From Bacteroidota bacterium (GTDB lineage Bacteria > Bacteroidota > Bacteroidia > Bacteroidales > WCHB1-69), in NCBI GenBank assembly GCA_023413895.1, contig JAEZOU010000005.1:25047-89046 (forward strand): a stretch of 64,000 bases of DNA, in the 5' to 3' direction. Both the position numbers and the translations under genes were made by a program. Every line of letters starts with the position of its first letter. Positions within the stretch are counted from its first letter, which is position 1. The notes beneath the pieces were generated by a model, which was not told the DNA's origin, searched no databases, and saw nothing but the letters and a program-made list of their open reading frames with translations. This document shows, one piece after another, positions 28,342 to 35,651 of this stretch.

Positions 28342-30001
28342 TGACAATGGGTTGCTTGTTGCGAATCTGTAGTACTTTTGTAAATGGAGCTCCATTCTTC
28401 TTGAAGCCACTTGCGGTTAGTTGCTGCGTGTCGCTTTCATCATTCCATACAACTTTTATCTCCTTTTCATTATAGTCAATTATAAATCCACCATCTACTT
28501 TCCAAAAAAGTTTTGCTATTTCGTCGTTATTGATACAATAAATTCGAGAGTCTGTTGGATGTTTCATAAATCCTTGTACTTGAGTGATCTCCTCATAAAG
28601 AAAATGGGTCGTTTTTTCTTGAATCAAATAGAAATATTGTGTGGGTTTATTTTGCGAATTTTTGTGAGGTCCATGCTTAGCACCTTCTAGTGGATAAAAT
28701 TCATTTCTGATTTTAAGCGAATCTAATTTTTGGTGAATAGCTTGTGAGCCATACATTTCGTCAAAAAGTCGTTCTCCAAGTTTTTTGCTGATGTCTGCAA
28801 ATGGATAACCATAATTAATAGGGATAATGGGGTCTTCTGTTCCATGGAAAGAGATTGTTGGGGTAGGAGTGAGGGTAATGTCGTTCAAGTCATAAATAGC
28901 TCCCCACATATTGATGATAGCGCGGATTTTGAATTTTTCTGTAAGATTGTTTCCAGAGCTCCATTTCTCGCCAAGTTTAAGTGTGCTTTCTGGACGAGAA
29001 TTTTTCGACATATAGACCAAATTTAATGCTGTAATTGCGCCAGCACTTGCTCCACCAATAAAAATGTAGTTAGGGTCTATGTTGTATAGTTCAGCATTAT
29101 GAACTAAATAGCGTAAAGCTGCGTGGGCATCTTGAATGGCCATAAATCCACAGTTTTGGATTGAATTTTTGGAAATCTTAAATCCCATTCTGTAATTGAT
29201 AGAAACCGCAACATATCCCAATCTCGCAAAATGTTTACACCATTCAGAAAGCGTGAAATCACTTTTGTCACCAATGTAAAAAGCTCCACCATGTAAAAGA
29301 AGAATTACCGGATGTTGACGAAGTGTATCCTCAATAGGACGATAGATATCCATCTTCAAATCTAAATCTTTTTTGTGTGCCGTTTGTGCAATAGTTTTTG
29401 TAATTGTTCGAATATATTTTTCATTTTCTGGTTCCAAAGAGCACCAGTAACCTTCAGCTTTTGCATAATTAATGTCCGAAATTTTTTCTATTTTATAACA
29501 CTCTTCTTTGTATATGGGAGATTCGCAAGATTGAAATTCTGGGACTTCTAATCTTGAAAATTCTATCTTAATAATTGTATCTATTGTAGATGTTGAGAAA
29601 AACACCAATGCTTCGAGAGAGGTTTTGTCGTGAATAGCCTCAAAGTTGAATGTAACTGATTGCGTTTCAGTGTTTAGAATATATTTTTCATCTTTTCTGC
29701 TGATAGTAAAAGGTTGGGGAAATGTTGTTGTGTTAGTTAGATCGTAAAGGTAACCTTGGATCAATGTTTTTTCTGACCTGCTAATTTTTATTGCGAAATC
29801 TTTCTCCTCAATTTTGCCAATATAAAAAAACGAAGTGTCAATAATGTCGAAACTGAGATGATCTTTATCTGTTATTCGTTTTCCCTTTTTGGTAATGACT
29901 TTATTGCTTTTTGATATTTCAGATTTATTTTTTTTGCCTCCACAACTTACGATTAGTATGGAAAGAAAAATGATAGTTATATATTTTAGGATATTTCTCA
30001 T
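28334..30001 (-). CDS. Alpha/beta-hydrolase lipoprotein (carboxylesterase-like)
   Basis: I start this 555-residue protein at MRNILKYITIIFLSILIVSC, a lipoprotein signal with lipobox LIVSC; a longer frame from 30076 would add 25 residues ahead of the signal and is unlikely. The N-terminal 190 residues are a beta-rich module of unknown type. The hydrolase core then shows HGGAFYIGDKSD (oxyanion hole), GGASAGA (nucleophile elbow with Ser), HGTEDPIIP (acid region) and GAKHGPH (catalytic His). This is the carboxylesterase / acetyl esterase arrangement. A further 80-residue beta-rich tail follows the His. Substrates may be esterified polysaccharides or peptides; the sequence does not say. It converges on rsmE and overlaps its last 8 bases. 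Confidence 0.82.
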   Translation of the reverse strand: MRNILKYITIIFLSILIVSCGGKKNKSEISKSNKVITKKGKRITDKDHLSFDIIDTSFFYIGKIEEKDFAIKISRSEKTLIQGYLYDLTNTTTFPQPFTISRKDEKYILNTETQSVTFNFEAIHDKTSLEALVFFSTSTIDTIIKIEFSRLEVPEFQSCESPIYKEECYKIEKISDINYAKAEGYWCSLEPENEKYIRTITKTIAQTAHKKDLDLKMDIYRPIEDTLRQHPVILLLHGGAFYIGDKSDFTLSEWCKHFARLGYVAVSINYRMGFKISKNSIQNCGFMAIQDAHAALRYLVHNAELYNIDPNYIFIGGASAGAITALNLVYMSKNSRPESTLKLGEKWSSGNNLTEKFKIRAIINMWGAIYDLNDITLTPTPTISFHGTEDPIIPINYGYPFADISKKLGERLFDEMYGSQAIHQKLDSLKIRNEFYPLEGAKHGPHKNSQNKPTQYFYLIQEKTTHFLYEEITQVQGFMKHPTDSRIYCINNDEIAKLFWKVDGGFIIDYNEKEIKVVWNDESDTQQLTASGFKKNGAPFTKVLQIRNKQPIVTN

Positions 30002-30062
30002 ATTGAGTTGTATTGTTTTGAAACTCATGGTTGCAAAAATAGGAGAAAAAATCTCTGTAGGA

Positions 30063-30093
30063 TTGAAATTCTTCATAAAAAATGTTATTTTTG
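30063..30093 (+). promoter_or_regulatory. Promoter of rnfDGEA
   Basis: TTG at 30063-30065 and TATTTTTG at 30086-30093 are separated by 20 bases, a close consensus match. The start would be near 30100, giving a leader of about 75 bases. The location shows that rnfD is the first gene of this transcript, with no room for rnfB or rnfC. Confidence 0.6.
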
Positions 30094-30174
30094 CAACTTC
30101 AAATATAATGCCCTATTTTGTGGTGTTATTTTCTTTTTGATTTTTGATAAATATACTAAACTCAATGATTTATT

Positions 30175-31170
30175 ATGAGCAATAGACTTTTACACGTTTC
30201 TGGTTCCCCTCATATTCACGGAGGAGAATCTACAAGAAAGATTATGTGGTCAGTGGTTATTGCGTTGATTCCTGCGCTTGTTGTATCCGTGTTTTATTTT
30301 GGTTTACCCCCATTGATAATTACAGCTGTATCAGTGCTTAGCTGCGTTTTGTTTGAACATTTGACTTGTAAGTTGTTTTTGAAAGTAAAATCTACAATCA
30401 GCGATGGGTCAGCCGTTATTACAGGTATGCTATTGGCTTTCAATCTTCCCTCTAATCTTCCTTTGATTTGGGTGATTTTGGGTGCATTTGTTGCTATTGT
30501 AATTGCTAAAATGGCGTTTGGTGGATTGGGTAAAAATCTCTTCAATCCTGCTTTGGTTGGACGAGCTTTTCTTCTAATTTCTCGACCTGTTGAGATGACA
30601 AGTTGGCCAACCCCAGAACCTATTTGGGGTTTTGCGCAGGCCATGACAGGCCCAACACCGCTTGGAATTATGAAGGATGGTCTAAAAGCAGGTCAAACAC
30701 CAGAGCAAATTTTGCGTACTACCGATGGTATTCCAGATTATGTTCAAATGTTAATGGGACAAATGGGCGGTTCATTCGGTGAAATTTCTGCATTAGCATT
30801 ATTAATCGGTGCTCTATTTTTAATAATTCGCAAAGTAATCACTTGGCATATTCCTGTGTCATTCCTACTTTCAGCATTAGCAATGGCTTCTATTTTATAT
30901 TTTTGCAATCATGACCTATATGTTATTCCTTGGTTCCATTTGGTAACGGGTGGTATGATTTTGGGAGCTTGTTTTATGGCTACAGATATGGTTACATCGC
31001 CAGTTTCTCCTATGGGAATGATTGTATTTGGTATCGGATGTGGTGTGCTAACAATTATTATTCGTGTGTTTGGTGCATATCCTGAGGGAGTATCTTTTGC
31101 AATTCTGTTGATGAATGCTGTAACACCTCTTATTGATAGAGCATTTAAACCTAAAATGTTCGGAAAGTAA
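30175..31170 (+). CDS. rnfD: Rnf electron transport complex subunit D
   Basis: This 331-residue membrane protein has 8-9 helices and begins LLHVSGSPHIHGGESTRKIM, a classic RnfD/NqrB start. The flavin site is visible in CFMATDMVTSPVSPMG, where the Thr of the DMVT segment carries covalent FMN in the family. The Rnf complex transfers electrons between ferredoxin and NAD and pumps ions. rnfD is normally preceded by rnfB and rnfC; here it follows a promoter and a divergent esterase gene. The gap to rnfG is 22 bases. Confidence 0.94.
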   Translation: MSNRLLHVSGSPHIHGGESTRKIMWSVVIALIPALVVSVFYFGLPPLIITAVSVLSCVLFEHLTCKLFLKVKSTISDGSAVITGMLLAFNLPSNLPLIWVILGAFVAIVIAKMAFGGLGKNLFNPALVGRAFLLISRPVEMTSWPTPEPIWGFAQAMTGPTPLGIMKDGLKAGQTPEQILRTTDGIPDYVQMLMGQMGGSFGEISALALLIGALFLIIRKVITWHIPVSFLLSALAMASILYFCNHDLYVIPWFHLVTGGMILGACFMATDMVTSPVSPMGMIVFGIGCGVLTIIIRVFGAYPEGVSFAILLMNAVTPLIDRAFKPKMFGK

Positions 31171-31192
31171 GTCTATCTTTAAAACTGATTTT

Positions 31193-31825
31193 ATGAAAAA
31201 AGAATCTTCACTATTACAACTGATATTGTCCCTTACGCTTATTACGCTAATTGCAGGGGCAGCTTTGGCATTTGTTTATGACATTACTTACGATAAAATT
31301 GCACAATCTAAAGAACAAAAAAAACAAGAGGCAATTAATGCTGTATTGACAGGTTTTGATAAACAAAGTGGAAAAATTGAATCTGTGCAAACTTTGGTGG
31401 AGGATGATGCTGATTCAGTGACAGTCCATTTGGCTTATATGAATGACCAACTTTTTGGTGCTGCAGTGGAAACCTTTACGGATAAAGCTTTCAGTGGTAA
31501 ATTTACTATTATGGTAGGTTTCGATGCAGAAGGTGTTGTGTTGGGAACAGATGTATTGGAACATAGCGAAACCCCTGGATTGGGTGATAAAATCAATAAG
31601 AAAAAAGATGAGAATTTTTCTCCGCAATTTGTGGGGATGAATCCTGCAGAAAAAACCTTAAAAGTTGTCCAAGATGGAGGTGATGTTGTAGCTATTACTG
31701 CTGCAACAATTTCCTCAAGAGCTTTTTGTGATGCTGTTGAACGGGCACATAAAGCTTTTTTAACTTTGAAGTCAGTGAATGCTGATAATCAACAAGCTTG
31801 TGAAAAGGAGGTCGTAAATGAATAA
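31193..31825 (+). CDS. rnfG: Rnf electron transport complex subunit G
   Basis: The 210-residue protein starts MKKESSLLQLILSLTLITL, one N-terminal helix anchoring a periplasmic FMN-binding domain; the longer frame from 31133 overlaps the end of rnfD and adds 20 residues that do not look like the family. The FMN-attachment motif near residue 180 reads ITAATISSRA, the equivalent of the usual SGATxSS, with the acceptor Thr before Ile. The HSETPGLGDK segment is also typical. The last 8 bases overlap rnfE, and the end of this gene holds a strong Shine-Dalgarno sequence for rnfE. Confidence 0.93.
   Translation: MKKESSLLQLILSLTLITLIAGAALAFVYDITYDKIAQSKEQKKQEAINAVLTGFDKQSGKIESVQTLVEDDADSVTVHLAYMNDQLFGAAVETFTDKAFSGKFTIMVGFDAEGVVLGTDVLEHSETPGLGDKINKKKDENFSPQFVGMNPAEKTLKVVQDGGDVVAITAATISSRAFCDAVERAHKAFLTLKSVNADNQQACEKEVVNE
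31805..31812 (+). promoter_or_regulatory. Strong Shine-Dalgarno sequence ahead of rnfE
   Basis: AAGGAGGT lies inside the last codons of rnfG, 5 bases before the rnfE ATG at 31818. Most starts in this window have A-rich leaders with no such motif, so this one stands out and may secure translational coupling. Confidence 0.7.
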
Positions 31826-32405
31826 AATGAAAATTTTAACCAAAGGATTGTTGAAGGAAAATCCTATTTTTGTGTTGGTATTAGGAATGTGTCCTTCTTT
31901 GGCGGTAACCACATCTGCCATCAATGCACTAGGAATGGGATTAGCAACGACTTTCGTTTTGCTAATGTCAAATATGTTAATCTCCCTTCTTAAAAATGTT
32001 ATACCCAATAAAGTACGTATCCCTGCTTATATTGTTGTAATTGCTACTTTTGTAACAATTGTCGATTTAGTGCTTAAAGGTTTTGTTCCACCTTTGGCAG
32101 AAAGTTTAGGACTCTTTATCCCTTTGATTGTGGTAAATTGTATTGTTTTGGGACGTGCCGAAGCTTTTGCAAGTAAAAATTCTGTTTTAGATTCCGTTTT
32201 AGATGGAATTGGGATGGGATTGGGATTTACTTTATCTTTATTTGTTATTGGTTCGATTCGTGAAATATTGGGAAGTGGATCTTTTTTAGGTCTTTCTATT
32301 CCTTTTATGAAAGGAAATGAAATATTGGTGTTTGTTCTTGCACCAGGTGCTTTCATAGTGTTAGGGTTTGTGATGGCATTAGTTAGAAGAATCCAAAATA
32401 AATAA
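31818..32405 (+). CDS. rnfE: Rnf electron transport complex subunit E
   Basis: The 195-residue, six-helix protein has the RnfE/NqrD signature LKENPIFVLVLGMCPSLAVTT near the N-terminus and a mirror motif IVVNCIVLGRAEAFA in the middle. RnfE and RnfA are inverted homologues that form the membrane core with an iron-sulfur cluster bound by the Cys residues in these motifs (GMCP and NCIVLGR). It overlaps rnfG by 8 bases and is 18 bases before rnfA. Confidence 0.95.
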   Translation: MNKMKILTKGLLKENPIFVLVLGMCPSLAVTTSAINALGMGLATTFVLLMSNMLISLLKNVIPNKVRIPAYIVVIATFVTIVDLVLKGFVPPLAESLGLFIPLIVVNCIVLGRAEAFASKNSVLDSVLDGIGMGLGFTLSLFVIGSIREILGSGSFLGLSIPFMKGNEILVFVLAPGAFIVLGFVMALVRRIQNK

Positions 32406-32423
32406 TCTTTAAAATTACTCGAA

Positions 32424-32999
32424 ATGGAATATATATTAATGATTATTGGTTGTGTTTTTGTAAACAACATCATTTTAGCGCAATTTTTGGGAATCTGCCC
32501 TTTCTTGGGTGTTTCCAATAAGGTTGGTACTGCTTTAGGAATGGGAGCTGCCGTAATTTTTGTTATGACAATTGCTACTTTGGTAACTACTCTTATCCAA
32601 AATTATATATTAGTGCCTCTTAATTTAGTAGATTTCTTGCAAACTATTACTTTTATCTTGGTTATTGCTGCTTTAGTACAGATGGTGGAAATCGTTTTGA
32701 AGAAAGTTAGTCCCTCTTTATATCAAGCGTTGGGCGTATTTCTTCCGCTAATTACTACCAATTGTGCAGTATTGGGTGTAGCGATTTCAGTTACTACTCA
32801 AGGTTTAGGATTAATAGATAGTGTAGTTTATGCTATTTTTTCTGCAATAGGATTTACTTTAGCGATAGTAATCTTTGCCGGATTGCGCGAACAACTCGAC
32901 CTTGTAGAAGTGCCTAAAGGTATGAAGGGTGTGCCTATTGCTTTAATTACCGCAGGAATTTTAGCAATGGCATTTATGGGCTTTGCAAATTTGGTTTAG
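32424..32999 (+). CDS. rnfA: Rnf electron transport complex subunit A
   Basis: The 191-residue, six-helix protein shows FVNNIILAQFLGICPFLGVS and TTNCAVLGVA, the RnfA/NqrE Cys motifs. Sequence and length are normal. It closes the rnfDGEA run; its last 4 bases overlap the convergent kdsD gene, leaving no terminator between them. No rnfB (iron-sulfur and ferredoxin side) or rnfC (NADH side) gene follows. Confidence 0.95.
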   Translation: MEYILMIIGCVFVNNIILAQFLGICPFLGVSNKVGTALGMGAAVIFVMTIATLVTTLIQNYILVPLNLVDFLQTITFILVIAALVQMVEIVLKKVSPSLYQALGVFLPLITTNCAVLGVAISVTTQGLGLIDSVVYAIFSAIGFTLAIVIFAGLREQLDLVEVPKGMKGVPIALITAGILAMAFMGFANLV

Positions 33000-33955
33000 T
33001 AGATTCCTTCTTTGATAATATCGTGCAAATGTAGCACGCCTAAATAGGAACCAGCATCATCGGTTACAAAAAGATTGGTGATGCTTTTCTTTTTCATAAG
33101 TTCAAGTGCCTCAACCGCTAATGCCTCGGGCGATATAGATTTCGGGGCTAAAGTCATTACTTCTGCGGCCGTAAGATGATAGTAATTTTTGTTTTTTTGC
33201 AACATTCTGCGGAGATCTCCATCGGTAATTGCACCAATTATCTTATTGTCTTTAACAACTGCTGTTACACCTAATCTTTTGCCAGAAATCTCCAAAATTA
33301 CGCTATCCATAGGGGTATCAGGTGCCACTTCGGGGCGCTCATTGAACTTGTAAAGGTCTTTGACTTTAACATAAAGTCGCTTGCCCAAAATACCTCCAGG
33401 ATGGTAGCGCGCAAAATCTTGTGAGGTAAATCCGCGCATTTCGATAAGACAACTTGCCAATGCATCGCCGAGTGCCAGTTGCGCAGTAGAACTAGATGTA
33501 GGGGCCAAATTATTGGGACATGCCTCGTGCTCTACAGAACAATCGAGAACAAAATCTGCCTCTTTAGCTAAATAGGAATCGGTATTGCCAACTAAGGCAA
33601 TTAATTTGTTTCCCCTCATTTTGAAGAAGGGAACTAAGACGGAAATCTCTGGCGTGTTTCCACTTTTCGATAAACAAAGCACAACATCTTCAGGCTGGAT
33701 GATTCCTAAATCGCCATGTATAGCATCGGCAGCGTGCATAAAAATAGCAGGTGTTCCCGTTGAATTAAAGGTGGCGACTAACTTCTGTGCAATTATTGCG
33801 CTCTTCCCAATTCCGGTAATGACTAAACGCCCTTGACTCTCTTTTATTAGGTAAAGACTTTTTACAAAATCCTCATTGATAAATGCTTTGATTCTGATAA
33901 TTGCGTCAGCTTCTTGTTGAAGAACATCTTGTGCTCGTTCTATCCAATTCGTCAT
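32996..33955 (-). CDS. kdsD: Arabinose-5-phosphate isomerase (KpsF/GutQ family)
   Basis: The 319-residue protein has a SIS domain (about residues 35-170; VITGIGKSAIIAQKLVATFNSTGTPA in parts, LSKSGNTPE, APTSSSTAQLALGDA) followed by two CBS domains (about 205-319). The combination is typical of KdsD/KpsF/GutQ. The enzyme converts Ru5P to A5P, the first step to KDO for lipid A core or capsule. It is the last of a minus-strand run and overlaps queG by 4 bases (ATGA type), indicating coupling. Confidence 0.93.
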   Translation of the reverse strand: MTNWIERAQDVLQQEADAIIRIKAFINEDFVKSLYLIKESQGRLVITGIGKSAIIAQKLVATFNSTGTPAIFMHAADAIHGDLGIIQPEDVVLCLSKSGNTPEISVLVPFFKMRGNKLIALVGNTDSYLAKEADFVLDCSVEHEACPNNLAPTSSSTAQLALGDALASCLIEMRGFTSQDFARYHPGGILGKRLYVKVKDLYKFNERPEVAPDTPMDSVILEISGKRLGVTAVVKDNKIIGAITDGDLRRMLQKNKNYYHLTAAEVMTLAPKSISPEALAVEALELMKKKSITNLFVTDDAGSYLGVLHLHDIIKEGIY

Positions 33956-34863
33956 TGTTCTTTGTTTTTAATTATTTCCATAAAGATTGAGTGCTTACGC
34001 CGTTTGATTCCACTATCTCTGAAATAGTGCTTAAATTCAGTTTGCGAAAGCTGCGAAAGCTGCTCAAAATTGAGTTGCAAAAGTAGTGAACTTTCGCTTA
34101 CCAAATTCTCATTGGTAGGTATATTTCTATTTTCTGGACAAACGTCCTGACATATATCACATCCATAAATCCAAGGTTCTTTTTTAAGAAGCTGGAAATC
34201 AGGTTTTTTATTCTCAATGGTTTGGTATGCAATGCAATGGTTAGCATTTACGCAGTACGCTTCTTCTATGGCGTGAGTGGGGCAACACTCGATGCATCGG
34301 TTGCATTTTGAGCAATTTTTTTCGCAAGCATTGTCGTAGTTGTCCACCTCTTTGTCGAGAAGTAGGGTGCCGATATGTACAAATGAACCATACGGCGTAA
34401 TTAATAATCCATTTCTGCCAATGAAGCCCAATCCTGCTTCTACTGCCCAATTTTTTTCTGAAATGGCAGAGGTGTCAACGGTAGCTTTGGCATTGATGTC
34501 AGAGTGTTTAGCCTTTATACTTGTCAACAACTTCTTTAGCATTTGGTGCATATAGTTGTGATAATCGTTAAGTAATGCAAATTTTGCGATACGTTTCGGT
34601 TCACTAAATTGTAGTGCGGTATTGTAATTAAGTGTTACTACAACTACGCTTCGGCAGTTGGATAGCAATTCTGAAGGTGTGAAACGATGTTGAATGTCAC
34701 GTTCCAAAAAATGCATTTCACTATGATAACCTTTCTGAATGGAATACTCAAAACGTTGTTGTGCCTCTGAAAGTTGTCGTGATGGCGCAATGCCGCATTG
34801 CGTAAATCCGCATTCATAAGCCAAATTCTTGATAAATTCTGATGAAATTTTATATGTTGACAT
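33952..34863 (-). CDS. queG: Epoxyqueuosine reductase
   Basis: The 303-residue protein has the QueG pattern: GFTQCGIAPSRQLSEAQQRF near the N-terminus, VDTSAISEKNWAVEAGLGFIG with the catalytic Asp, and two 4Fe-4S motifs (CSKCNRCIECCP and CDICQDVCPEN). The cobalamin-dependent enzyme removes the epoxide in the last step of queuosine synthesis in tRNA. Family members commonly have about 310-380 residues, so the C-terminal HEAT-like part is short here. The start ATG shares one base with the stop of the DUF4292 gene, so both are coupled. Confidence 0.92.
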   Translation of the reverse strand: MSTYKISSEFIKNLAYECGFTQCGIAPSRQLSEAQQRFEYSIQKGYHSEMHFLERDIQHRFTPSELLSNCRSVVVVTLNYNTALQFSEPKRIAKFALLNDYHNYMHQMLKKLLTSIKAKHSDINAKATVDTSAISEKNWAVEAGLGFIGRNGLLITPYGSFVHIGTLLLDKEVDNYDNACEKNCSKCNRCIECCPTHAIEEAYCVNANHCIAYQTIENKKPDFQLLKKEPWIYGCDICQDVCPENRNIPTNENLVSESSLLLQLNFEQLSQLSQTEFKHYFRDSGIKRRKHSIFMEIIKNKEQ

Positions 34864-35642
34864 TAGAATAGGACTTCGGAGTATTTGAAGTTTTTAGGAA
34901 TGTTAATGTTGATATTGAAAGGCGTATCAAATTTAATATTCTTCACTTGACAATTGATTTCAAAAAGTGAGTTCTCAATGGCGCATTCTGAGAAAAATGA
35001 AAGTTCAGAAATAGGTATGTACTGAGAATAGGTTATCACAATTTCTTCCATTAATTCTGCAACTTCTAAAATTATTTGTGTAATATTGTGCTGGTTGTTT
35101 AACACAATTCGTTGCGCACATTCAATTGAATCTTTACCAATGTAGAGTGGGTCTGCACTTAAAGTAACCCCAATTGAGTCTTCATGAAGATGATACAAAT
35201 TATTATCCGCAGGAATATTTCTTCCGTTGAGAGTTGCTTGTAGAAAGTTGAAATCCAAAGGAATTCCGAATACCTTTTGTAGATAGGATACATCTCCATA
35301 GAAGTAGGTTTTGCTCATCTTATTTACAAATACCATTGAATCAGGTGTCAGTACTAAACGTCCTAATTCAATACCTGAAAGATGCAGGTTAATGTAGATG
35401 ATGCTATCAATTTTATTGGCAAAGAAAAACTGTGCACTCATCTCTTTATTATCCTCATTAATAATGTTAATCTTTCCTTGATAAGAAATCCATTCATAGG
35501 GGATTTTCGATAACTCAGTTATCTGATCTGTTGTAAAAGATATAATGGTACTATCATTGTTTTCGTTTTGTGAAAACAAATTAGTGCTTAGTAAGTTACT
35601 AAGCACTAAGAAAATTAAAGCAAGATGAAAAGTTCTATTCAT
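34863..35642 (-). CDS. DUF4292 family secreted protein
   Basis: The 259-residue protein has a type I signal peptide ending LFSQ and then the DUF4292 pattern: a repeated strand with SAQFFFANKIDSIIYINL, LGRLVLTPDSMVFVNKMSKTYF and YGDVSYLQKVFGIPLDFNFLQ (in parts). In this family the wording TPDS and DFxxLQ is very consistent. The fold is related to lipoprotein-carrier proteins such as LolB, and a role in lipoprotein or lipid transport at the outer membrane has been suggested, but no activity is established. Most members are lipoproteins; here I see no lipobox. It sits 9 bases after the type B secreted protein gene and is coupled to queG. Confidence 0.8.
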   Translation of the reverse strand: MNRTFHLALIFLVLSNLLSTNLFSQNENNDSTIISFTTDQITELSKIPYEWISYQGKINIINEDNKEMSAQFFFANKIDSIIYINLHLSGIELGRLVLTPDSMVFVNKMSKTYFYGDVSYLQKVFGIPLDFNFLQATLNGRNIPADNNLYHLHEDSIGVTLSADPLYIGKDSIECAQRIVLNNQHNITQIILEVAELMEEIVITYSQYIPISELSFFSECAIENSLFEINCQVKNIKFDTPFNININIPKNFKYSEVLF

Positions 35643-35651
35643 AAGAATAAT

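Noticed and set aside
31193..31825. RnfG with ITAATIS instead of SGAT, taken as loss of the FMN site
   Set aside because: The acceptor Thr and the following SS are kept; variation in the first residues occurs in the family, so inactivation cannot be claimed.
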